Program-made: the position numbers and the translations under genes
Source of the DNA: a virus
Strand: one strand, 5' to 3'
DNA length: 24,945 nucleotides
IMG/VR virus record: IMGVR_UViG_3300012525_002487
Coordinates: 1-24,945 of that record
Notes under the pieces: model-generated
What the model saw: the letters and a program-made list of their open reading frames with translations, nothing else
Database searches by the model: none
What the model was told of the DNA's origin: nothing
Shown here: positions 7,403 to 16,711 of the stretch, one piece after another
Numbering within the stretch: position 1 is the first letter of the stretch
Layout of the letters: each line of letters opens with the position of its first letter

Positions 7403-10400
7403 ATGGCATATATCGGCAACGACGTAGACGCAATCTTTATCCCCGAGAGTATAAACACCTCGACTAGTCTGAGGATTAATGGTGGTGGATTGACCCAGAC
7501 AGGTGGTGATGTAAACTTTGATAGCGGAACGTTATTTATCGACGAGGACACAAACAGAGTTGGTATTGGCACCATTGACCCACAATACACACTTGACTTC
7601 GGAAAAACATCAGCATCCACCATTCGTCTTATAAGTGAACACAACGGCACTGCAATCCGTGTTGGTGCTGGTGGTGGCGACAATAATGTAACACTATTGA
7701 GAGTTGATGGTGCGGGTGTACTAGATGGTGTTGGAGAATCCGATTCTGCTGCATATGGATTCTCCATTAAGTATATGGGGGGTCGTCTTGGGAATAATAA
7801 CTCGTTGTCTATTTTTTCTGATAATCAAGAAGGGTCTCAAATTGAGGCAGTAACAATATCCCAAGATGGAAGTGTCGGCATCGGGACTGATAATCCACAA
7901 GAAAAATTAGAAATAGAAGAAGGAAATATAAGATTATCTACAGATATTGGAGGAACAGTTCCAAAATATGCTATAAACTGGACTGGCGGTGGTGCTGGTC
8001 AAGTAGCGGTATTTTCCGCAAATACTTCCACTGGCGAAGTAAGAATGGGTGCAGATAATAGTTCTGGAACGTATTTTACTACGTTATATTCTAATGGTAA
8101 TGAAAGACTTCGTATAGATTCAAGTGGATGGGTTGGAATTGGAACGAATGCTCCATTACACACTGATAGTGCCTTAGATATTGAAGGATCAATACCAGTT
8201 CTTAGAATTAGTTCTACTGGAAGTTATGGGGCTTTAACGTTTGCTGATGCTGGCGATGATCATTCAGTTGGTGGTATCGTTTATGATCATACTAATGATT
8301 CTTTAATGCTTTATGGATATAATAATGAAGAAAGACTTCGTATAACTTCTGATGGAGATTTGATACTTAAAACTTCTGGTACAATGCCAGTTGGTAAGTT
8401 TGTTTTTAGGGAAGGATCTGATGATGCTTTTAGTTTTAGAACAACTGGAGCAAATGGAGCATTTGAAATATATGATGAATGGGATGATCAGACAAGATTA
8501 CATATAGATTCAAGTGGCAATGTTGGCATCGGCCTTATAAGTCCAGCGTACAAATTACATGTACTAGGAAAAGCATATCTTGAAGATCTTAATGGGGCTG
8601 TTATAAATAATTCTGGAGCAAATTTTGGTTTTACAGCTTTAACGCTACACAACTCTGGAAGCGCAATAAGTTCTGCCCATAATGCTCAAATACTCTTTGA
8701 TATAAATGGTGGAGCAACTAACGCAACCAGGGCAAAGATAATTGGCGGAAAACAAGATACTGGAACTAGCAGTGGTTATCTTGCATTCCAAACATTAACA
8801 AACGGAGCTTTAACAGAGAAGCTTTTTATAGACTCTAATGGAAATATAAAAATTGATAGTAGTGGTGATGGACAAGATATCCAAATATTACCGCATTCTG
8901 CAAATAGTGGACATGGACAAATTTATTTACGTGGCAATGCATCTGGGGAGTACTCTTCGATAAAATTAAATCACTACGGTTACGCAGATTATGTTATCTC
9001 TGCAGGTCAATCTGGACTTGGATTGTTTAGTATTACTAAAACTGCTGGTGGTTCTGATGGTATTATAATTAATAGCACTGGCAATGTCGGCATCGGCACC
9101 ACAGATCCTCAAAATAAATTACATGTATATACAACTTCTGGAAATAATGGAATAGTAGTAGAAAATGCATCTACAGCAAATATTGCTTTTACTGGTGCTA
9201 AAAATGGAGAAGCCACGGTTCAGATAGGTCAATTTGGATCTAGCGCAACCGGAACTACTTTTGGATTAACTAATTCTAATCTATCGGTCATATATACAAC
9301 ATCATACAGTACAACACATCCATCTGCTCTGGCTATAGGTACTGTTAGTAATATTCCCGTGGTTATTGCCGCAAATAATACCGAAAGAATAAGAATTACT
9401 GGAACTGGCAATGTCGGCATCGGCACTGATAATCCAGCACAAAAACTAGATGTAGGAGGAAATGTGCGTTTAGGAACGCTTTCCGCAGCTGGTGATTTTA
9501 CGGATAGTGGTTCAACTGGTACTCGTCATTTAACCATAGGAGCAGATAATGGAGGGGATGCTTTATTAGTAACTCATGCTTCTGGATATGGCGTTGGTTA
9601 TTTTGGATACGAGGCAGGCGGAGATAGATTGATCATTGCTTGTGATAGTGGTGGAGGAAATAATAAAATAGATTTTTCTGTCAACGCAGGCACAACAGCA
9701 AACGGAACAACTGATAACATCAACGGTATAGCTCCTGCTATGCGAATTGCTGCCTCTGGCAATGTCGGCATCGGCACCGATAATGCAAGTCAAAAATTAC
9801 AAATATATGGATCAGATAGTCAATATATTTCTATAATATCAAGTGACTCTGGAAATACTGGCGTACTTTTTGGAGATTCAGACAGAGTTGATTCTGGTTA
9901 TATACTGTATGGTAACTCATCCGATACACTCATTTTAGGAACAGGCGGAAATATTTCTGGATCTGGAACTGGAAAACTAACAATATTAAGCGATGGTAAT
10001 GTTGGTATTGGCACCGATAACCCCCCAGTAAAATTAGATGTTGATGGTTCACTACAACTAAGGGCATCAGGTAATTATACAACATATGCTACAAGAATTT
10101 ACTCTCGTCTTGATTCTACGCATTGCTCCGTAATTGAATCATATTTGAATAACAGCACAGCGTTTGAAATGATGGGATCTTACGCTGATGCTGGTGGTTC
10201 TAATCCTAGAGTTGTCATATCAGCAGGTGGGCAAAAAGTCGGCATTGGAGTTATTAACCCAAGTTATAACCTTGAAGTAAACGGGTCATTCGCTGCAACA
10301 ACTAAATCGTTTATTATTGACCACCCAACCAAAGAGGGATACAAACTCCGCCATGGCTCCCTTGAAGGCCCAGAAAATGGCGTTTATGTACGAGGCCGGA

Positions 10401-10636
10401 GCACCGAGACAATTATTTCCCTTCCTGATTACTGGGTGGCCTTGGTCGACCCTGACTCAATCACCGTGTCCCTAACCCCCATAGGCCCAAGTGGGGCGCC
10501 GAGGGTTGAAAGAATAGAGAATAATAAAGTATATATCTTCTCTGAAGACTCTCGCCCTCTTGATTATTTTTACATGGTCAATGCAGAGCGCGTAGACGTT
10601 GACCCTCTCGAAATAGAAATCCCACCCACCAACTGA
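7403..10636 (+). CDS. Long tail fibre with nine VGIGT-type repeats and a conserved tip
   Basis: The 1077-aa product is a long trimeric-type fibre. The N-terminus MAYIGN resembles that of the 967-aa fibre at 17580. Nine copies of a VGIG(T) motif, often within GNVGIGTDNPxxKL, occur at about residues 53, 158, 242, 373, 561, 670, 787, 866 and 946. Such units punctuate beta-stranded shafts of phage fibres. The last 110 residues, starting FIIDHPTKEGYKLRHGSLEG and continuing PENGVYVRGRSTETIISLPD, form a conserved tip that in marine phages follows such shafts. A full GAAGGAG Shine-Dalgarno at 7385-7391 strongly supports ATG 7403. The core (about 7890-10270) is AT-rich, whereas the tip-coding end is GC-richer, which suggests modular exchange. 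Repeated DNA around the VGIGT codons is shared with the 967-aa fibre gene. Confidence 0.85.
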   Translation: MAYIGNDVDAIFIPESINTSTSLRINGGGLTQTGGDVNFDSGTLFIDEDTNRVGIGTIDPQYTLDFGKTSASTIRLISEHNGTAIRVGAGGGDNNVTLLRVDGAGVLDGVGESDSAAYGFSIKYMGGRLGNNNSLSIFSDNQEGSQIEAVTISQDGSVGIGTDNPQEKLEIEEGNIRLSTDIGGTVPKYAINWTGGGAGQVAVFSANTSTGEVRMGADNSSGTYFTTLYSNGNERLRIDSSGWVGIGTNAPLHTDSALDIEGSIPVLRISSTGSYGALTFADAGDDHSVGGIVYDHTNDSLMLYGYNNEERLRITSDGDLILKTSGTMPVGKFVFREGSDDAFSFRTTGANGAFEIYDEWDDQTRLHIDSSGNVGIGLISPAYKLHVLGKAYLEDLNGAVINNSGANFGFTALTLHNSGSAISSAHNAQILFDINGGATNATRAKIIGGKQDTGTSSGYLAFQTLTNGALTEKLFIDSNGNIKIDSSGDGQDIQILPHSANSGHGQIYLRGNASGEYSSIKLNHYGYADYVISAGQSGLGLFSITKTAGGSDGIIINSTGNVGIGTTDPQNKLHVYTTSGNNGIVVENASTANIAFTGAKNGEATVQIGQFGSSATGTTFGLTNSNLSVIYTTSYSTTHPSALAIGTVSNIPVVIAANNTERIRITGTGNVGIGTDNPAQKLDVGGNVRLGTLSAAGDFTDSGSTGTRHLTIGADNGGDALLVTHASGYGVGYFGYEAGGDRLIIACDSGGGNNKIDFSVNAGTTANGTTDNINGIAPAMRIAASGNVGIGTDNASQKLQIYGSDSQYISIISSDSGNTGVLFGDSDRVDSGYILYGNSSDTLILGTGGNISGSGTGKLTILSDGNVGIGTDNPPVKLDVDGSLQLRASGNYTTYATRIYSRLDSTHCSVIESYLNNSTAFEMMGSYADAGGSNPRVVISAGGQKVGIGVINPSYNLEVNGSFAATTKSFIIDHPTKEGYKLRHGSLEGPENGVYVRGRSTETIISLPDYWVALVDPDSITVSLTPIGPSGAPRVERIENNKVYIFSEDSRPLDYFYMVNAERVDVDPLEIEIPPTN
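8516..9777 (+). repeat. Near-identical DNA repeats coding for GNVGIGT
   Basis: A 20-base segment beginning GGCAATGTCGGC and ending ATCGGCAC is identical at 9080-9099, 9407-9426 and 9758-9777, with a close variant at 8516-8535. The same 20 bases recur at 19716-19735 in a second fibre gene, with a one-mismatch copy at 20040-20059. Neighbouring sequence has diverged, and other VGIGT units use different codons, so DNA identity here exceeds what protein conservation needs. Confidence 0.85.
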
Positions 10637-10642
10637 GTTACT

Positions 10643-12934
10643 ATGTCACAACACATCGGTCCTAGAACAATCAGCGCTCAAGGCGGCAGTATTAAGCGAG
10701 TAGGGAACTACAGAATCCATACATTCCCCTCTGAATTGGTGACTGATGGATTGGTATTGAGTCTTGATGCTGGTGATCCAAGATCATATCCAAGTAGTGG
10801 AACAACTTGGACTGATTTGAGTGGTAATGGGAATAATGGAACGTTAGTTAACGGACCTACGTATAGTAATGCCGATGGAGGAAGTTTAGTTTTTGATGGT
10901 ACTGATGATGCTATAACTGTTGCAACAGGACTACAAAGTCAGTTGCAATCTGGTGCGACATTGGAAATGTGGATTAAAAAAGATTCTAATAAGAGTGCGG
11001 AATTTTTAAAAGTTGGAGATAGTAATGTTGATGAGCCAGGAGCACAATCTATTTGGTATGCAAGTGGAATTTTAAGATTTCATAGTTTTATAAACGGTGC
11101 ATCTAGAAGACATGTTTTATTGCAGCATACCATTTCTCTTGGCGATGGAAATTGGAGACATATAGTTTGTACATTTAATGGTAACATTGTAGATGGTGGA
11201 ACTGCTTCTCTCTATATCAATGGATCGTTAATAACATCTACTACAAATGAAAGTACTAATTCATCTTTTGGAGCTCCTGGATTTTCTCATACTGGTAGTG
11301 GTTACGCCCACGATGGATCAGCTTCTGTATTAAGAGTATACAACCGCGCCTTATCCGCCGCAGAAGTTGCACAGAACTACGACTCCCTGAGAGTACGCTA
11401 TGGCACATATACCAATACCTTCACGCCTATTTGTGCCGGTGGGGAAGGGAAGGTAGAGGTGCTGTGTGTTGCTGGGGGAGGATCAGCTGGGGGAGCATAT
11501 TATCATGGAGGCGGCGGTGGTGCTGGCGGATTAATTTACAACTCTGCATTTTCTGTTGGTTCAAGTACTGGAGTATCTGTATCTGTAGGTAGGGGTGGTT
11601 ACACTCCATTTAGTGACTCCACCACACACACAAAAGGAGAAAATGGAGTAAATTCTGCATTTGGAACTTTAACCTCAGTTGGCGGTGGCGGTGGCGGAGG
11701 ATTCGCAGGGGCTGGAGAAGGCGGAAAAAACGGAGGCTCTGGCGGCGGTGCAGGAAATAGTTCTGGAAGTGCTGGAGTTGGGGGGTCTGGAACTTCTCTT
11801 CAGGGTAATGATGGCGGAGATACATCTTCTAATACTGGTGGAAATAAAGTTGGTGGCGGAGGTGGTGGTGCTGGCGGACCTGGAGAATTTGGTGGTATAG
11901 CAACTGGAGGTAATGGAGGAAGTGGTCTTGCATATTCTATATCTGGAACTTCGCAGTATTATGCAGGGGGAGGCGGAGGAAGTACAGAAGTAAGTACGCA
12001 ATTTACTAAAGGTGGTTCTGGAATTGGCGGAGATGGTAATTGGAGCGATGGAACAAATGGTATTCCAAATACAGGAAGCGGCGGTGGTGCTGGAGAAAGA
12101 ATATCTCCAGCAATTTCTGGAAACGGCGCTAATGGAACTGTAATCGTCAGATATCCTGCAACCGACTACAACGTCGAGGTACTCGTAGTTGGTGGAGGAG
12201 GATCTGGGGGATCTGGTAGTTTATATGCATATTCTGGCGGCGGCGGAGGTGCTGGAGGATTTATTTATAGATCCTCTATAATAGTATCTTCTGGTGAAAA
12301 CATAAAGATTTCTGTTGGTAAAGGCGGAGCGGGGTTAAGTAGTGCTTCCTATGATCCATCTCCATTTGGTACTACTGGTAATTCAGGATCTAATTCAAGA
12401 TTCGGTAATTTAATTGCCATTGGAGGCGGCGGTGGCGGTGGCGGCCTAACCTATGACGGTATCTCTGGTGGATCAGGTGGTGGTGGCGGTGGTCGTAATT
12501 CTACCGGTGGATCTGGAATTGCTGGTCAAGGTTTTGCTGGTGGAAGTAGTAGTGAACATGGAGATACCACAACTTATGGTGCTGGTGGCGGTGGTGCTTC
12601 AAGTGCCGGTGGAGATGCTAGTAATACAACTACAGCAGCTGGTGGAGAAGGAAAATCAAACTCTATTACTGGTTCATCAGTAACTTATTCTGTTGGTGGA
12701 GCTGGTGGACACAATGCTGGAACTGGAAGCGGTACTCCTGTCACCAACAGTGGATCTGGGTCACGAGGCGGCGTTGGCAACGGAGGTGGTAGTCAATCTG
12801 GAGCTGATGGCATTGTAGTTGTTGCATATAAAGGCCCGCAGAGAGGAATTGGTGGTACAATAGACACTACATCAAGACCCGGCTACACCCTCCATATCTT
12901 CACAACCGCCGGGTCTGATACATTCATACCATGA
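10643..12934 (+). CDS. LamG plus double glycine-rich domain adhesin
   Basis: The 763-aa product starts with IGPRTISAQGGSIKRVGNYR, then IHTFPSE, the usual lead into a phage glycine-rich domain. A LamG/concanavalin-like domain follows at about residues 32-245, with LSLDAGDPRSYPSSGTTWTD, LSGNGNNGTL and LRVYNRALSAAEVAQNYDSL. Two glycine-rich domains follow (about 265-505 and 510-735), each starting with a VEVL(C/V)VxGGG strand and full of GGGGG runs. These resemble polyglycine folds of adhesins such as T2 gp38, as a comparison only. A short IHIF-type strand (GYTLHIFTTAGSDTF) closes the protein. LamG and polyglycine modules commonly bind surface glycans or proteins, so a receptor-binding role is likely. 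The start follows the previous stop by six bases; the end overlaps the next gene by ATGA. Confidence 0.82.
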   Translation: MSQHIGPRTISAQGGSIKRVGNYRIHTFPSELVTDGLVLSLDAGDPRSYPSSGTTWTDLSGNGNNGTLVNGPTYSNADGGSLVFDGTDDAITVATGLQSQLQSGATLEMWIKKDSNKSAEFLKVGDSNVDEPGAQSIWYASGILRFHSFINGASRRHVLLQHTISLGDGNWRHIVCTFNGNIVDGGTASLYINGSLITSTTNESTNSSFGAPGFSHTGSGYAHDGSASVLRVYNRALSAAEVAQNYDSLRVRYGTYTNTFTPICAGGEGKVEVLCVAGGGSAGGAYYHGGGGGAGGLIYNSAFSVGSSTGVSVSVGRGGYTPFSDSTTHTKGENGVNSAFGTLTSVGGGGGGGFAGAGEGGKNGGSGGGAGNSSGSAGVGGSGTSLQGNDGGDTSSNTGGNKVGGGGGGAGGPGEFGGIATGGNGGSGLAYSISGTSQYYAGGGGGSTEVSTQFTKGGSGIGGDGNWSDGTNGIPNTGSGGGAGERISPAISGNGANGTVIVRYPATDYNVEVLVVGGGGSGGSGSLYAYSGGGGGAGGFIYRSSIIVSSGENIKISVGKGGAGLSSASYDPSPFGTTGNSGSNSRFGNLIAIGGGGGGGGLTYDGISGGSGGGGGGRNSTGGSGIAGQGFAGGSSSEHGDTTTYGAGGGGASSAGGDASNTTTAAGGEGKSNSITGSSVTYSVGGAGGHNAGTGSGTPVTNSGSGSRGGVGNGGGSQSGADGIVVVAYKGPQRGIGGTIDTTSRPGYTLHIFTTAGSDTFIP

Positions 12935-13140
12935 TCGAAGAATACTTAGGATTATTCGGAGTTGATATAGCCATTAAGAAGCTCCGCCCAGGTGCTGAGT
13001 TTGCGCTCTACAATACAACAATTACGCATTGGGAGTGTCCTAATGGCTCCACCCCTCCCTCTTGGGAGGAGATTGCAGAGCAAATAGACGCAGATCGGGC
13101 AGAGGCAGAGAGCCTCGCCCTCTCTGATTCCAGCTCATAA
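12931..13140 (+). CDS. XkdW-like small tail protein
   Basis: The 69-aa protein has the pattern AIKKLRPGAEFALYNTTITH, then WECPNGSTPPSWEEIAEQID. This resembles the XkdW family and similar small phage tail proteins: a L-R-P-x-A-x-F segment, a Trp, then a Pro-x-x-E-E-I helix. Its ATG overlaps the stop of the glycine-rich adhesin in an ATGA arrangement, so its translation is probably coupled to that adhesin. A helper or assembly role for the adhesin is plausible from position, but the biochemical role of XkdW-like proteins is not something I can state. The 56-base gap after it contains a putative promoter element. Confidence 0.65.
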   Translation: MIEEYLGLFGVDIAIKKLRPGAEFALYNTTITHWECPNGSTPPSWEEIAEQIDADRAEAESLALSDSSS

Positions 13141-13157
13141 GAAGAAAGAAATTCGTG

Positions 13158-13177
13158 GTTTAAAGTCTTTAAAAGAC
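13158..13177 (+). promoter_or_regulatory. Putative intergenic element, GTTTAAAGT with near-palindrome
   Basis: GTTTAAAGT at 13158-13166 runs into GTCTTTAAAAGAC at 13165-13177, a nearly perfect palindrome. It lies in the 56-base gap before the 155-aa gene and begins exactly 39 bases before the ATG, the same distance as the copy at 16862. No Shine-Dalgarno follows it (the leader is CTCTCCCCCTCCC). Confidence 0.4.
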
Positions 13178-13196
13178 ACAGCACTCTCCCCCTCCC

Positions 13197-13664
13197 ATGG
13201 CCCTATCCGACAAGGACATTGTCATAACACCGAGTAAAGGCTCGGCCGTAGCCTCCCCAAAGATCGTCTTTAGCGCAGCGACTTCCACGTCCCCTGCGCA
13301 GGACATCACTCTCGAAATCTCTCCAAATGGCGGCGCTTCCGACGGCTCCACTCTCACCTTTACTGGAGAAGCCAATGGCACCCTGCTCTCTATCTCCGAT
13401 CTTAGCGGCGGGAGTCTCTTCAGCGTTAGTGGTGAGTCGGGTCTCCCTCTCCTCGATGTCAATGAGACGGGCAATATCAACCTTGGGTTTGCAACAGGGG
13501 CGCTAACACTCCCCTCTGGGACAACCGCAGAACGCCCTACCTCCCCTCAAGCCGGAACATTACGCTGGAATAGTGAGAATGGCGCAATGGAGGCCTATGA
13601 TGGGACAGAATGGGTAGAGCTTATTTCTGACTATGCCCCTAGCGGCTCTACAATTTTAGGTTGA
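13197..13664 (+). CDS. Small fibre-like structural protein
   Basis: The 155-aa product is rich in Ser, Thr, Gly and Ala with alternating strands. Its C-terminal third has TLPSGTTAERPTSPQAGTLR, then WNSENGAMEAYDGTEWVEL, a widespread fibre or tail-spike segment in which the W-N...Y-D-G...W pattern forms a small beta-structure. No membrane or signal segment is seen. The codons are GC-richer than those of the following gene. A promoter-like element lies just upstream, but no Shine-Dalgarno precedes ATG 13197. It ends 14 bases before the giant adhesin, suggesting it anchors or completes that adhesin, which is inference. Confidence 0.65.
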   Translation: MALSDKDIVITPSKGSAVASPKIVFSAATSTSPAQDITLEISPNGGASDGSTLTFTGEANGTLLSISDLSGGSLFSVSGESGLPLLDVNETGNINLGFATGALTLPSGTTAERPTSPQAGTLRWNSENGAMEAYDGTEWVELISDYAPSGSTILG

Positions 13665-13678
13665 GGAGATAATTTATT

Positions 13679-16600
13679 ATGGCAGGCGAACACTTAAAGA
13701 GAACTCATACTTCAACGGGTAGTAAGAAAAAATTTACATATTCTTTTTGGTTTAAAAGTAATATTACTTTTACATCAAACTCATATTTTTTTGGTCTTGG
13801 CGGCGATGGATCAAGTTATGATGACTCAAGATTATATGTAAGTGACGGATCGTCCCGTGCCCTTTCATACGTTGCCTCTGATGTTGGCATTTCTGATGTA
13901 CTTACAGATGACGCAATTCGGGATTATGGTAGTTGGTATCACTTTATGGTTGTAGTTGATACTACTATTGATCATGCCACAAACAGAGTGAAATTATACA
14001 TTAATGGTGTAAGAAAAGATGTAAGTTATACTACTACTGCCGCCCAAAATGCTAATATTTCTCACAACACTGCTGGCGAAATATTGCTACTAGGATCTTA
14101 TAATGGTTCTAGCACCTTTACTGCCGAAGGAAATTACTCGGATGTTTTTAATGTAGATGGTCAGGCATTAACTCCCGATGTGTTTGGTTTCTATAAGGAC
14201 GGAAACGGTTATATCTCTGCCGGGACAACTCAGTCTACCGATTTCAGGCCGGGGCAATGGGTCCCTCACTCCCCTCGCAGAATTAAGTCCGAGATCAACC
14301 GCCGAGGCGGATTTGGAGTTAATGGGTTTTATCTGCCTATGAATAGCTCCAATAATTTTGGCGCGGATTTTCATTGCGAGCCGGATACAATCTTAAAGCT
14401 CAAAAGCTCCCTCCCACAGCCCAAAGCCGAGATCGATGGCGTTGGAGATTATACAGGGGCGCTCCGCGAAGACCCACTCAAGGACTATTTGGTGCTGGCG
14501 ATTCCTGGGGTGAGCGGTGGATTGCAGAATGGTTTTGGAGATTACTCTGCTGCGATTAGAGGCAGTGGAACTCCAAAAACATTAACTTTAAATGGTGGAA
14601 TTGTTACTTCCTCAACTCACTCCTATTATGGAAGTGCTGGATATTTTAATAATGGTGGGGCTAGTGGATCTCAATTTTTAAATTGCACAGACTCTGCTTT
14701 TGCGTTAGGAACTTCTAATTTTACATTAGAAGCTTGGATATATCCGACATCAATATATAATTTTTGGACTTTACTTTCAACAAGACCAAGTGACGGACCA
14801 TTCAGTGATGCATATCATATAGGAATAGATGGAAATGGAGCAATAGGACTTTATAGTGATCAATATGATGTAAAAAGTGCAAATGGAATAATCATCTCTA
14901 ATCAATGGAGTCATATTGCAGCATGTAGAATAGGGAACACATTAACTTTGTATGTTAATGGTGTTGCAGTTGCAGTTAATACAAATTATACAAAGAATTT
15001 AACAAGAAATGCTTTGACTATAGGAAGATTGCAGAATTTTGGTACTAATTTAGAATCTGCAACGGGTTACATACAAGATCTTCGCATCTACAAAGGTGTA
15101 GCAAAATACACGGGTGGTTTTGATGCTCCGAAACCTTATACACCAGTAGGTATTGGAACTTGGAGAGCAGTTCCTGATTGCACTGCGAATAACTTTGCTA
15201 CTTTGAATGCTGTTGATAATAACGGTGGAGTTATTACTAATGGAAATTTAACATACACAGATGATGGTAGTAGCAATTGGAATAATTCAAGAGCAACTAT
15301 TGGTGTTTCAAGTGGAAAATATTATTGGGAAATGAGAGCAGATGCAATAAGTTCTGTCATGTGTGCTTCTATTGCTGGACCATCTGGAAATGACTCTACT
15401 GATGGAGCAAGTTTGGGATTTCTCCCAGGACAATCTGAAGGTGCTGGTGTTACATATTATAATAATGGTTATCTATATCATGCTGATAACCAAGGTGGTG
15501 GATCTGCTTGGGGTGCATCATATGTGAATGGTGATATTATAGGTATTGCTCTTGATCTGGATGATGCTGGTGGCAAGGTTTGGTTTTCTAGGAATGGTTC
15601 TTGGCAAGTATCAGGCAACCCATCAACTGGAGCAAACCCTGCGAGAAGTGACTTAAAAACTTATGCAAATACTTGGTTCCCAATATCAGGAACATATTAT
15701 ATTAATACAGTACAATCATTTAACTTCGGTCAAAACCCAACATTCTCTGGAAACACCACAGCAGGAACCTACACGGACAGCAACGGCAAAGGACTCTTCA
15801 AGTATGAACCTCCAAGTGGTTTCCTAGCATTATGTGAGGACAACCTCCCAGCTCCAACAATTAAAGATCCTGGTGAGCACTTTAAGACTGTGCTTTATAG
15901 TGGTGACAATAGTGCTGGTAGAAGAATTAATGTCGGTTTCCAACCAGATTTTATTTGGTTTAAATCAAGAAATGCAGCAACTTCTCCTGTTCTTGTTGAT
16001 AGTGTAAGAGGATTTGGGCATCTTAATTCTGATGGAACCAATACAGAATCAACTTCAGGAACATTATATGTTGGTGGATATGCAGACAATGGATTTGATC
16101 TGAATGATGGATCGCTTAGTGGTGGCAATACAACTGGAAGAGATTATGTGGCATGGTGTTGGAAAGCAGGTGGGGAGGCAGTGACAAACACTGATGGTAG
16201 TATCACATCACAGGTGAGTGCCAATCAGGATGCTGGGTTTAGTATTGCTACATATACAGCAACTGGAAGCACTGGAAGTATAGGACATGGACTTGGAAAA
16301 ACACCTGCCTTTGTGATTACAAAACACAGAAATCTTGACACTCATTGGAGAATTTGGCATAAAGGATTGAGTGGATATAATTATACTTTATTCTTCACTA
16401 CGGGAGCAGAGCAAGTTCAACCAGCATATAGTGCTTTACCAACAGATAGTGTTATTAATCTTTCTGGCGATTTAACTGGTTCCTATAATTTCGTAACCTA
16501 TTGTTGGGCAGAAGTAGAAGGTTTCAGTAAGTTTGGAAGTTATGTGGGTAATGCAAGTGCTGATGGTCCATTTGTCTATTGTGGATTTAAACCTGCTTGG

Positions 16601-16711
16601 TTGATGGTGAAGAGAGTTACTACTGGCGCTAATGAACCTTGGTCAATTTATGATAGTTCTAGAGGATCAACCAATCCAAATCCTAAAGGTTTATATGCAA
16701 ATATACTTTGA
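13679..16711 (+). CDS. Large LamG/LamG/SPRY adhesin, C-terminus lost to a frameshift
   Basis: The 1010-aa frame carries, in order: a LamG-like domain (about 15-180, starting KRTHTSTGSKKKFTYSFWFK); a linker whose coding DNA is GC-rich (about 160-285); a second LamG domain (about 310-490, with FTLEAWIYPTS and GYIQDLRIYKGVAKYTGGF); a SPRY-like domain (about 530-690, with SSGKYYWEMRADAISS, and VWFSRNGSW); and a DUF7483-like C-terminal domain from about 730 (PDFIWFKSRN, RDYVAWCWKAGG, GHGLGKTPAFVITKHR, CGFKPAWLMVKR). GAGGAG at 13663-13668 is a strong Shine-Dalgarno for ATG 13679. The frame stops at TGA 16709-16711 right after GLYANIL. The expected end of this domain continues in another frame to 16860, so the gene carries an apparent indel. 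It is probably a glycan-binding adhesin of the tail. Confidence 0.82.
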   Translation: MAGEHLKRTHTSTGSKKKFTYSFWFKSNITFTSNSYFFGLGGDGSSYDDSRLYVSDGSSRALSYVASDVGISDVLTDDAIRDYGSWYHFMVVVDTTIDHATNRVKLYINGVRKDVSYTTTAAQNANISHNTAGEILLLGSYNGSSTFTAEGNYSDVFNVDGQALTPDVFGFYKDGNGYISAGTTQSTDFRPGQWVPHSPRRIKSEINRRGGFGVNGFYLPMNSSNNFGADFHCEPDTILKLKSSLPQPKAEIDGVGDYTGALREDPLKDYLVLAIPGVSGGLQNGFGDYSAAIRGSGTPKTLTLNGGIVTSSTHSYYGSAGYFNNGGASGSQFLNCTDSAFALGTSNFTLEAWIYPTSIYNFWTLLSTRPSDGPFSDAYHIGIDGNGAIGLYSDQYDVKSANGIIISNQWSHIAACRIGNTLTLYVNGVAVAVNTNYTKNLTRNALTIGRLQNFGTNLESATGYIQDLRIYKGVAKYTGGFDAPKPYTPVGIGTWRAVPDCTANNFATLNAVDNNGGVITNGNLTYTDDGSSNWNNSRATIGVSSGKYYWEMRADAISSVMCASIAGPSGNDSTDGASLGFLPGQSEGAGVTYYNNGYLYHADNQGGGSAWGASYVNGDIIGIALDLDDAGGKVWFSRNGSWQVSGNPSTGANPARSDLKTYANTWFPISGTYYINTVQSFNFGQNPTFSGNTTAGTYTDSNGKGLFKYEPPSGFLALCEDNLPAPTIKDPGEHFKTVLYSGDNSAGRRINVGFQPDFIWFKSRNAATSPVLVDSVRGFGHLNSDGTNTESTSGTLYVGGYADNGFDLNDGSLSGGNTTGRDYVAWCWKAGGEAVTNTDGSITSQVSANQDAGFSIATYTATGSTGSIGHGLGKTPAFVITKHRNLDTHWRIWHKGLSGYNYTLFFTTGAEQVQPAYSALPTDSVINLSGDLTGSYNFVTYCWAEVEGFSKFGSYVGNASADGPFVYCGFKPAWLMVKRVTTGANEPWSIYDSSRGSTNPNPKGLYANIL

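Noticed and set aside
7210-7767. 185-codon antisense frame across the end of one structural gene and the start of the fibre
   Set aside because: Pro/Ser-rich low-complexity product opposite two well-supported genes; a shadow of their codon composition.
11427-12683. Several reading frames on both strands inside the glycine-rich region
   Set aside because: GGN-repeat codons leave other frames open by chance; their products are low-complexity runs of Val, Leu, His or Ser.
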